Origin: Hydractinia symbiolongicarpus
Taxonomy: Eukaryota > Cnidaria > Hydrozoa > Anthoathecata > Hydractiniidae
Length of the DNA stretch: 60,000 nucleotides
Reading direction: 5' to 3'
Assembly: GCF_029227915.1 (NCBI RefSeq)
Contig: NC_079882.1
Location: 9,364,001 to 9,424,000 of the forward strand
A program made the translations under genes and the position numbers. Shown here in pieces: positions 12,901-24,900 of the stretch (positions within the stretch are counted from its first letter, which is position 1; each line of letters begins with the position of its first letter). The notes under the pieces are model-generated. The model was not told where the DNA came from and did no database searches. It worked only from the letters and a program-made list of their open reading frames with translations.

Positions 12901-15900
12901 ATACCCTATTTCTATAAAAGCCACTCTTTCATAATTCCGTGCCTAAGAAGGAAATGATCCTAATGTAAATAAGAAAAGACAGTGTTCATTGGAACAAGGT
13001 GAATCAAATAAGAGCAATTTTTCAAAAATATTTTTTATAGTTCTTCTCTCTTTTTTTACTTTTTGAAAAAAATCTTATCTGCAATAAACGCAACATCAAA
13101 TGTCCTATAACTAAATAAACACTATGACATTAAAAACAAAATAAGATAATTGGTTACCAAATAGATGACTACCTAATTATTATGGAAGGTTTGCATGGGC
13201 AAAAAATATTGTAGTAGAGATTTCAAAAACACAACTTTGACATTCTCCATAATAAATTGTGTATTTTGTCTGTGTGTTCAAGGTGATTGTGCTGCAGCTT
13301 TATCTTTAGTCTCTCACAGAGTAATTTATTACTTCCTGCTAACAGACAAATAAAGACGCGCAAATACTGATGCGAAATATATGAACAATGAGTAAGTTTC
13401 TGAAAAGTCTAGCCTACTGACATATCTATAAATTTTGGTTTCATAATTTTTATCTCGTTTTACATTTTATAATGGACCTAATTTAAGCATATTTAATATA
13501 CAAGGAACATTTGAGAAAATATTGAAGATATAAAAACTCACATTAAGCTTGCAAGAATGTCTCTTTTTCTTAGTTTGAAATTCTTTGGAGCACTGAAGAC
13601 GTTTCTCGAAAAAACCACATGTACGAAAATGATGAATGCTCTCATCTACAGTTGTAAGTGGAGCATTGCATTTACAATTCAAACAATGGACTTCACTCCC
13701 TTCCTCAAGATTTTTTAAAGTTTCAAGTAACTAAAAAAACAGGAAAAAGTATATTTACATTTTATAAAGTATAACACAATTACAGAAAAATATTCTATAT
13801 TACAAATATTTGGAGACTAAAATTGACATGTTATATCATCAGCAAAAAAACTTTATGAATACTTATACGTGTAACGTACATTTGAATGACATTTTCGATA
13901 ATGCCTAGCATATTTCGTAACTGCAAAAATCTTTTCGCATTCTGGACAATTTAGCATTTCATTGACAATTTCACGCCATTTCTTCCCTTTATCATTTTTT
14001 TCACATTTTTGCATATGATCCCATAAAGTAATCGGGTTTTGGAAGGTTTTCCGACAGCCGTCAAACAAACAATAAAAATGATACATTTCCACATTTTTCT
14101 TCCATCTTTCGAGTGGATTCTAAAAGTGAAAACATAATATTTCCAGCTCAAATGCAAGAAGTGAAAGAAGTGTGACCAGAACGTTCATAGAAGTATCTTT
14201 AATATAAATAAGATAACCTCAAGCATTATTAATACAAGGAAAAAAAATAAAACTATTACGTTTACCATTTCTGTGTCTAATGCTACATTTCCCATTGCAT
14301 CTTCTGACAGTAAATCTTGTGATGCATTATTTATCATTGTATCTGTGGACAGTAAATCCTTCAATGCATTATTTGTCATTGAAACTGTGGACAGTAAATC
14401 TTGCAATGCGTTTTCAATAACCTGACTTTCTTGGATCTGGGTATATTTTGAATCATTGGTAGATAGCGTTGGTAATGAAGATTTCACATCTGTTTTTTTG
14501 TTACTTAATAAGTGAGAATTAGGCAATTCATTTTCTTGTTCTCCTTCATCTTGGCTATCTTCTATATTGGCCATGTCAACTCCTGCACTATCTTTTTCTT
14601 TGGGCAATAGGAAATACATTTCTTTCAAAGGGGGAGAAGCAAGACCTGATGACGTTAAAGATGGAAAAACCGGTGATGATGGTCTCACTTTCTCTTGTGC
14701 AGTTGTCTATGTTAAAAAAATTATTTTTGAAGTAAAATAAAAACATTATAATAAACAATCATTGCATATAATTCACAGAGAAAATTAATTTGACATTCGT
14801 TTCTTTAACGCTACACAACAAATGACATCTTCTTTGTAGATGCTAGTTCTGGGGACCACTCGCTACCAGAAAATATTATAAGCAATGTATAAAATAGCTC
14901 TACTTCTATATGACATCTTTTTTGTTTGCTTTTTTAGAATCTTCATAAAGTAACATTTTAATTTTCGTATACACAATATTATTAGTTTACTCATGGAAAC
15001 TCTTTTGTCTATCTGTTTTAAGAAATATTACATGAGGTCAAAAGCATAGGCCTAGTTTGCAAGGTAGATATGCTGACTGAAAATAATATTCTTGGTATAG
15101 ATAGATAAAACAGTTGATTTTGTCTTGATTAACTGATAGCTACTTTCCAAGATTTTGCATGATGATTGTGTAAACCAGGATTATTTCTTAAACATGTTGT
15201 GACAACAACGATGATGACGTGTGATCATTCCATCAGTTTAGGAACACAAAGAGAGAAACAGAAGCTTTAAATAGCCATATAAGTTTTTTTTATTATTTCT
15301 TTTAACAGAAGATTATCTTTCATCAGACTCAACTTAACACAATTTCGATTTTGATAAAAAAAAAAAAACGTTTGACTTGAATTTCATTGTATTAATTTTT
15401 TAAATACATGTACAAAAAGAAAACAAATATCCATACAGAATTTTTTATACGATTTTTAAACCAAAGAGTCCATCACACAAATTCGATGCTGTTTTGCTTG
15501 TTGATCATTTTTGCGATGAATGTTGATAATAAAAACGCAGTGGATTTAAAATTATCAACATCCTTTGCTGTCTGGCTAAGTGAAGCAAGGTTTTGGATTG
15601 ACTGTAAGTTGATTTTTTAGTCTGTATGTAGCTGGCTATGTTACAAATTCTCTAGCGAAGTTGTTAGTTTACATTTATAGCTACCATTATGGTTGCTATG
15701 AGGTTAAAAGTTATATAGTGCTGTATAAAGTCCATAGTAAAGGCTTTTTAGCCAATCAGCACTGCAGTTTTTCTGTAATAACCAGTTGAAAATAGCTATC
15801 AGTTATTAACATGCTGTATAAAGCCTATCGTCTTCTTAGCCATTATAAGTTAAGATTTTGTTTACTAACTGAATGAAAATAGCTATCAGCTAATAATGCA

Positions 15901-18900
15901 AATACAGAGCAGCTTGGAGGTATAGAAATTGTTGGACAATTCATCACTTACCACATTATCAGAACCTTCCATTGACTGATTATTTTTTATTGTTTTCTGC
16001 AAATTCTCTTCTAAAGTGGATTCACACACAGCAGTATCAGTTTTAGCAAGGCTTGATGGTACACTTATATTTGGTAGGCTTTCTATTTTAAAATCAATAA
16101 AATCCATAGCTGTCTGATCATCATCATCAGTTTCAAATGTTGGAATGTCAACAGATGGAAAGCTTTGAATTACAATAGGTCTATCAATGCTTCCCATGTG
16201 AGAAGTAGTAGCAGTTGTGACAGCTGAAGTTGAAACAGTGGTTGCAGGTGTAGATGTTACATTTGAAATGTTTGTTAAACCATCTGTTTGCGGAGTAGTG
16301 TTGTGTTTATCATTAACAGTATTTAATTTGACTACAGAGTCATTTGTAAGTGACATTAACGTAAGCAAATCAGCTTTCTGCTCCTCATCAACTTCAATAG
16401 ACTTCCTTGGGACTTTATTTGGTACTTGCAAGGTTTTGTTAGGTTTGCTCTTTTTTGCAGTTGTTAACGAACTTATCTTACTGTATTTAAATCTTCTGCT
16501 AATCTTCAGGGGTTTTTTATACTCTGCATTATTTTCATCAGAAATGCCAGAAATGATTTCCTGTGTATTATCTGACAATTTAGTTCTTGCTGGTTCTTCT
16601 CTATTTTTTTTACGTTTTCTGGTAAATTCTAAGGAAATCTTTTCAGCTACCTTGTGCAAATCTTTATTCACTGCATTTTTTTTTAATGCATCTGTAGTTG
16701 CACCCGGTACATCTTTAGTCATAACAGCGTCCACAATCATGTTATGTTCTTTAGTACTTAACCCCTTAGTTTTATTTTTCTCATTATATCTTTCCTCTTT
16801 TGTTGCATTAATATCATTAATAGAGTCCTTAATTGTATCAACAAATTCAAGGACTTCCAGATTTTGCAAGGTTCCATCTGTATCCTGTTCAGTTTTATTG
16901 ACGCCAATACAGTCTTCATGTGTTGCATCTTGAATACCATCAACGTTTGCTTCCTTTAAATCTGTTATGTCCATTTCTTCGGAAATCTGAATATTATTGG
17001 AAAATTCTAAATCCTGCATTTCGAAGGTAGATTGGTCATTAGGAGTTTCAGTGGTATTTTTTTCCATATTCTTAACACTACTAGTGTCCAGCCATGCTGC
17101 AGGTTCTTTTAACTTGGTTGTTCTTGATTCAGATTCGATTGAAGTTTCTCTGTTCAGTGCTGTTTCAAAACCTTTATTTGGCTTTAAGTTGGCTGCACTT
17201 GACCAAGAGTCAATTAAAGATTGTTTATTAAAATTTTCTTTATTTTTCTCAAAAGTTTCGTTTAGCTTAATTGTGTCTGACCTGGGAGCAATTAAAGATT
17301 TATCAGCTCCATTTATTGGATGTTTGAAACACTGAACTTCTGTGGACGTTTTTTCAATCTTCTCAGAATATTCAGTGTCTTTATGCAATAGTGAATAGTT
17401 AACCTTGTTTGTGTCTGACTTTGAATGAATCAAAGATAGTTTATCAGATTCTTGTTCAAAACACTGAACTTCAGAGGATTTCTGCTCAATTTTCCCGAAA
17501 CAAACAGTATCTTTGTGTAACACAGGGTCTTGTAACTGAATTGTGTTTGAGTTAAATTCAATTGTGGATAGGTCGTTTGATGCTTGTTCTAAAATTAGAA
17601 CTTTGCTGAAAGAAGTCTCAATCTCCTTAACATTTTTAGATTCCTTTCTGCAATGTTCATTAGGTAGTTCTACCAAAAGTTTATCTTCAACAGTTTTTGT
17701 GACTATTTCTTCAGAAATGTCAGTATTTTGTTCGGGTGTGACTTTCTCGTCAAATGCTTCAGTCTGGTGCTTACTAGAAACAACTTCATCTTTTTCATCC
17801 ACATTGGCACACAAATTTATATCATACATTTTTTTACTCTCTTTCACTACACTACATTCAAGTCTAGGTAATACAACAGAAACATCTGGCAATTTCAACC
17901 CTTTCGTTTGTTTATGTTTACCACTCTTTTTGGTGGCCTCTACTTTATTAATGCTTGTTTTAGTGAAAGTTGACAGGGAAATCCTTGTATTCACATTTTC
18001 TTTATTGTTGAGCGAAGAAGTTAAGTTGATAGTGTCTGTATTACTATTTCCCAATCCACCACATCTCCGCATATTGTATTTGGATCTACTTACACCACTT
18101 ACTTCAGACATTTTAACTGAATCACTTTTGGTATCTGTTTTTTCGCCAATTGTAATACTGCTAGATCTTTTTCGTTTAGAATTTTTAGGAGAAGCAAAAG
18201 ATCGTTTAAATCCCTCTCTTGATCGTGTTACTCTTATTTCCGCTGGAGATGATGATGATTCTATTTTTGAAGAAAACACAAGCTCTTGTGGAGAGAACTT
18301 GTCTTCTTTTTTAACATCTGGTATGTCAATTACTTCCTTATTAGTATCCATAACTGAACTTTCAGAAGAGGTGGCTAATAAGTTCTCACTTTTTATTTCT
18401 GTTGGCTTTTTGCATTCATCAGACTTTACCTTTGTTGCTGTACTATCTGTCAGTGCCATATTTTCAGGGTTAATCTCATCAATTAATTCATTTTGACTTT
18501 TCCTTCCTGCTTCTGCTGGTTTATAACATTCACCAGACATCATCCCTATTTTTGTACTGTCATGTGGTTCTATGTTATCAGTGCTAATCTCACCAATTGG
18601 TCTAAAATGAATTTCACTTTCTGGTGAATTATTAGATTTACCAGACAATACCTCTATTCCTGTACTGTTAGTTAGTTTTACATTATTTGTATTAATCTCA
18701 TTAATTGTTCCAGATTTATTGTCACTTCCGGCCACTATTAAGTTATTATGTTCAGAAGTCATTACATCTCTTGCTGCAATATCAATTTGTTCTATGTTAT
18801 CAGCCTGAATTTTACCAATTAATCCAAATTCACTTTTCTTTTCCTCAACTCTTGGAATGCTCAATATATTATCAGGATGATTTTGGTTAGCTTCAGTTTC

Positions 18901-21900
18901 TTGCATTGCAGGATTGATTTTGTTCAATAATTGTGAAGTAGCGGCTGAGGATTTTTGATCAATTACGGCACAAGATCCCTGTCCATCAGTTGAGCAAACC
19001 TCTGTTTTGATGCGCTTGGGCTTAGGTGTAATTGTCCACTCCCCTACATTTGCACAAATCGAGTTCCTGTGTGTGAAGCGAGATTTTTTTTTCTTTTTCT
19101 TTAGTAATTCTTGCACAAGATTAATAACTTCTTTGTCGTCCGTTAAACGTTTTTTAATCTTAGGACGTTTCTTCAGTTTATTTTTAAGCTTTTCATACAC
19201 ATCTGAGTGAGGAATATGTGGTGTATTTTTTACATCAGTTTCCTCCAATTTATAATCATGAGTAAAACTTTCCTGCTCATGATCGATTTTCTGATTTTCT
19301 ATTAAAGGACTACACCCTAAAGAGGCAGCACCAGAATCTTCATAAGCACTATCAGTGATGCTTCTCTCTTTATTAGGAGATAGTATATCTCTGCTCTCAG
19401 CTTCATTTTTATTTTTACTTTCTTTAACGCATGTATTGGATTCTAAATTACAAACTAGTGACTGTGTTTCGGTTTCTACTTCAAAATCAGTATACTCCTG
19501 ACTACTTGCATCAAAATCAGATTGTTCAGTTGTTGTGATTTCACTTGCACTTGTAGATATTAAAATTGTTTTAGAACTTGTAGATGGCAAAGTTGTTTCA
19601 GCCCTTCTAGATAACAAATTTATTTCAGCACTTGTAGATAGTTGAGTTGTTGTTGTTTCAGCCCTTCTAGATAACAAATTTATTTCAGCACTTGTAGATA
19701 GTTGAGTTGTTGTTGTTTCAGCACTATTAGATGGCAAAGTTGTTTCGGCATCTGTTGATGCTGTGTCATTTTGACTAGAAAGATCCTCTTGGTTGAGTTC
19801 TCTGGCTGTACTGATTTTTCTTGGCTTTGCTTTTCTATTTCTTCCACGTTTTATCTGATCCTGTGTGTCAATTGATGTCTCTTTGGATGGTGATTCAAAA
19901 CCAGGAAAATATTGGGCCATGACTTGAGATGGTACTGTGTTCTTTTCTGGCAAGGTGGTTTGGGTAATCTGAAAAATAAATTATTAAATTATTGAATATT
20001 ATTATTAAATTATTTATTAATTAATTTAAAGTTTTTGCTAATTACATTACATTACAACTAATTACATCGCCTTTTGTAATCTCTATTGTGTAGAGTTTGA
20101 AGCACTGATCAAGAAAATGTATGGGATCATGTGCTTTTGAAAAAGATATTGGGGGTTAAAGGTTTTTGAGGACATCATTAAACCCTGTCTAACCTAAAAT
20201 GGGTGCATTGACCTAACTTTAGGTAATTGGTCTGATTTTGGTCACAAGTGGTTCCTAATTACTCACACAGGAAATGTTAGTTATTTTCATTTGTTTCCAT
20301 AATTTGGCGTCAAACTTAAAAGTGCAATGTAATAGATTCACTGACCTTATTAACTTGTGTTAACATCAATGAAACATTGTCAACAAATGGTAAATAAATA
20401 AGACATAAAAACATTCTTAATGTAAAAGTCACAGACAGGCAGGCAGGCAGGCAGGCAGACAGACAGACAGAGAGACAGATGACACAGTTACCTAATTATT
20501 ATGGGGCTATTTCTTTCATACCTGAGATTCAAATCTGTATGCTCCGACTGCTCCAACTGCTCCGGTGACCAAAGAAACAACACGGAACCGAATCCAAGTG
20601 CTCCGACATTTTTATGTGGTTTAAAAATATAGCTTATATTTTTGCATAATTAAGAAACCACGGCTCATTTGTAAACAAATATGGCTGTTTCAAAAGCGAA
20701 AGCGCTAGCGATTTTAGCCTTCAGCGAATTAGAAAATGAAGAAGATAAAAGAAATGCGGAGGATATCACTGAATTAATTTTGCCATTGGTTGCTTCAATT
20801 AGTTCTACCGATCGTGTCGATGCTGTTAGGATACCAGGATACTTTGAGACAGTGATACCCTTGTATACCGATGACACATTTAAAAGCCATTTTAGGTTGA
20901 GAAAAACATCAGTTGAATTATTGTGTTTAAAGATTGGCAACTTCGATCAGTTTTTTAAATCAAATACAAAAAAACATTATTTAGGCATACAACTAAAAAA
21001 CAAGCAATTAACAAAGTCAAAAAGTTGTTTAAAGTTTTTCAATTAGCATTTTAAATAAATCCATTTTTTCCCGATGTTGTTCGTCTCGCTTATTTTCAAT
21101 TTATTATATTGATTTATTATTATGGTCGACTGTTTTCCTATATATTTTGGTAATAGTTTTCCATCTTGAGTTGCATTGTTGCCAAGATGGAAAATTTGTA
21201 TACTTTAATTTTAACAATTCCTTTTTAACTTCATGCGCTATAATTTGCCATACTTCTTTTGCTTTATACTTTAAATTTTTAAATTTGTCGACGGATTTCT
21301 CATATTCTGCAATTAAGATATTGGTTGCCTCTTGTTTCCAATAAATTGGAGTAGGTTCATCCTCCACTGTTGTACAAGCAGTTGATGGCACGCTTTGGTC
21401 AACTATTTCACCTGTTTTATTTTTCTTGTTTTTGTTACTTTTTTTATCCACCCCGTTTAATTTAAAAGTCATTTTTAATTTTTTTTTCGGTGGAGACGGC
21501 GACTGACGTATGGCGCTGGTATCTATGGTAGATAATTCTCCTGTTTCATCATTTCCTCCCCATATATTCTGTAAATAAAAACCGTAATCTTCGCAAGAAG
21601 TGTTAAATGACATCGCGCTTTCACTTTTAATCAAGTTTTGTTTACATTTGAAGCTGTCCTGTTTGCTTATTTTTCCGTATAATTAAGTTCCGTCTCCCGT
21701 GGTTTTTTAATTTATGTAAAGTATTCAAAATGGTTTTTCACTGCAAGAGTTTCACTAGCGAAAAAATGTGCGCCAAAGAAATGGGTTTTCGGAGCAAGAA
21801 GGCTTTGACCGTAGTAAGTCAAATTATTAGTTCTGAGTGCTCTAAATGCTCCAAGTGAACTGCTCCTCGAGGAGTTCATCCAGATTCGATTCTGAATGCC

Positions 21901-24900
21901 CCAAATTACCAAAGAAATGATAGTTGGAGCACTTGGAGCATTTAGAACCGATTCTTGTGTGCGAAAGAAATAGCCCCTATAAGAGATAAAATCTGGGGAA
22001 AGTCATTACAGTTTTGTAATGAGAAACATGTATTACCTTTTTTGCGCTCTGGTTATGACAGGATGACAAATGGGAGCAATATTTTCCAAGTGCAACATAA
22101 GTTTTACAGAAACAGCATGGAAGTTCGTTTCTTTTTACTATTATGGCACATTCACTTCCCTCTGTGCATGTTCGTAAGTGGTTAACAAAATCTCTTGGTA
22201 ATATGAATTCTTTAGAACAACGTGAATTTGGACATGTTAAGTCACCTTTCATAACTTGTTCATACCATGGAGCTTGTGAAATTTTATCCTAAATTAACAA
22301 ATTTTCACTTTTTTAGTATATATTCATATGCTTTTAAATATGTAAGTTTTCTAGACGATTCTAAATTCAACCTATTACAATTTCTTTTAATGCATTTTAT
22401 TTTATTTCCCTCAGGTGTGTATTAGTGTTGGCATGGTAAGTATCTAAGTTTACAGTTTGATTTCATAAATGACTCTTTCATGAATGTACACTTTCTTCTA
22501 AAAACAACGATAAGCTTACACCGTGCTTGTACCAAATCTACCCACGTGAGCAACAAATAAAAGACCCTTTCATGAATGTACACTTTCTTCTAAAAACAAC
22601 GATAAGCTTACACCGTGATTGTACCAAATCTACCCACGTGAGCAACAAATTTTTTAAAATTAATTTCTTTTTGAATTTACCCAGAAAATCACTGTATTAA
22701 ATGTACTCATAATAAACCTTATTTTAAAATAAAATTCCTTGTCTACATTATCTACATCTATAGTTACCTCTAAACAATCTTGGTAGCATAAAAAAACTAT
22801 ACTGTTGTGATGTTAAAGGTAATAAAGAATTTCCAATATTGCATCACAAAAATTAAAACTTACCCAAATTTTATCTCCGGACTGACTAATTTTTTTCTAA
22901 AATGTAAAGTTAGAAACGAACAGAGTAATTTATATTTACAAATAATGTTTCACTTTTAGAAAAAATATAAAAAACTTAATTATTCTAACCTTGTTATTAC
23001 ACTTATGTGAACGTAACAAATCATAGGATTTGAAGTTTGTGTTGCATCTACCACAAGAATTGTCTGGCTTACACTTAGTAGCAACATGTTGTAAATAGGC
23101 AGTACCATATGCAAATGCTTGCTTGCAATTTGTGTTTGGACAATGAATACATATTCCTTGCTCCACTAACCGAAGTTGCGCAAAAACCTAAAGGAATAAT
23201 AACTTTATAAATTTACATTAGAGATGTCAATTAAATACATAAAATAAACGCAACTTACTACAGTATGATTGGTTCGAAAATGTTCCGCTAATTTATCGAT
23301 TGCAAAATGTTTTTTACAAATTAAACATGGGATAGGCATGTGCAATATTTTAGATGTATTTCGTCCAAATCTACACAGCTTTAAATGCTCTATAAAGGTT
23401 TCTATGAAAGTATGTTTCTTGCCACATAGTTCATTAGGGCAAACTAAACTCCCATTGACAATTTCATTGTGCCATTTATCTTTAAATATCTAAAATAACA
23501 AAAATAGAAAGGAAAGTTAATGCATAGGAACATCATATTAAAGATTGGTTGTACTTGAAGGATGTATGTTTTTTAATGCAAAGAAAAAAAATTCAAGTGC
23601 ATTTAACTGTTCAAATCAGTGATCACGAACTATAGAAACCTTTCAATATTTACAAACCTTCCTTAAAGTGTGTAAATAATGAAAATTATATAAAAAAGCA
23701 TTTACCAAAGATTTCTTCCTAGTAAATCTACAACAAGTTATAACATGCTGCATGAACTTTCCAGTATCCAAAAACACTTTTCGACAGGTTGTGGTTGGGC
23801 ACTTTATGCAGTGCTTATAGGAAATACTTTTCAGACAACTCACAATCTAGAAATAAAGTTAAACATCAGACCAACATTCTTGTAAAGGTGGAAAAACAAC
23901 TTCAAGAGAGTTGGTGCATAGATGAACAAATGGTCACTAATATTAAATGTACATACCTATTTTAAAAACATGAAGCATATATTTTATGTGTTATTAGTAC
24001 TAATATATTAAATTCTTTCTTGATCAGCATTTGGTTGTCAAAATTTTTATTGCAATTGTTACATTATCAGACTAATAAACTAAAATACCTTCTGGTGTGA
24101 ATTTGAAAAATGTATAGCATATGTCGACATTGGAACATCAGTTTTGCAAACACAACATGCAAACATATCTTGGTTCAGTATCAGCTTACACAATTTATCT
24201 TTTTCGCAGGACTTGATATGTGGTATTAGACTTTCATGCGTCTTAAAAATTTGTTTACAGTTAGGATTTGGGCATTTGTAAATGGCATCCTTTAAGTTGT
24301 TGCACCACTGTGAGATCTGAAAAATATTGCCGACATAAGCATGTTCATGACATAAGAAAAACTCAATGTCACATCAGCAAAAGATCTCACATTGTAAAAC
24401 AAATGAGATACCATTTTTTTTTAGATATTCTTATGCATATGCCAGTGATTGCACCACAATCTTTACTCTTAGTAATCTGATTGTAGAGAAGGACTATACA
24501 TCAAAATTTTACCACCTAGTTCATCTTAAAAAAAATCGTACTTCCTATATAACTAAAAAAAAACCGTTTATAGTACATTTAACAAATTAACAAAATAAAT
24601 GGGCATTCTTCAATGAACGCTTTCAAGGACAAGACACATAAGGAACAAAAATCTCCCTGATCTATCCTAATTTTCCTCTATTTCTGTTATCAATTTTAAT
24701 GGTAAATAATATACAACCAACATCTGCTATTTCAAATCTGCACTCACGAAAAGTGGGAAATAGCAAAGGTTAAAGGCAGCCATTGTTTGGAAGTATTTGC
24801 AAATGTTAAATACAATGGGAGGCAAAAATATATTGGTATTCCTATTGGATATTTTAGTTTTTATTCAGAATAACTCAAAATAATAGATTGTTTTCTATTT

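Larger units (their letters stand above)
20513..21977. mobile_element. Internally deleted PIF/Harbinger element
   Basis: Perfect 15-bp terminal inverted repeats (GGGGCTATTTCTTTC at 20513; reverse complement ending 21977) with 3-bp TAT duplications at 20510-20512 and 21978-21980, the size known for PIF/Harbinger. Subterminal GCTCC motifs occur at both ends, and a CTCCTCGAGGAG palindrome lies near 21865. Two convergent genes, a transposase fragment and a Myb/SANT-like gene, meet in the middle and both lack their 3' ends. It lies in the intron between exons 22 and 23 of the giant gene, with its right end 60 bp from exon 22. Confidence 0.85.

Noticed and set aside
16217-18496. Plus-strand open frames of 238 and 317 codons (also 30126-30680)
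   Set aside because: They are antisense to long low-complexity exons and carry no motifs or splice context.
15886-19953. Treating the long minus-strand frame as a stand-alone 1,355-residue gene
   Set aside because: Its apparent start is TTG, there is a good TTTTTCAG acceptor 15 nt further up, and both ends fit phase 0 with neighbouring exons. The last 22 codons lie beyond a GTAAGT donor.
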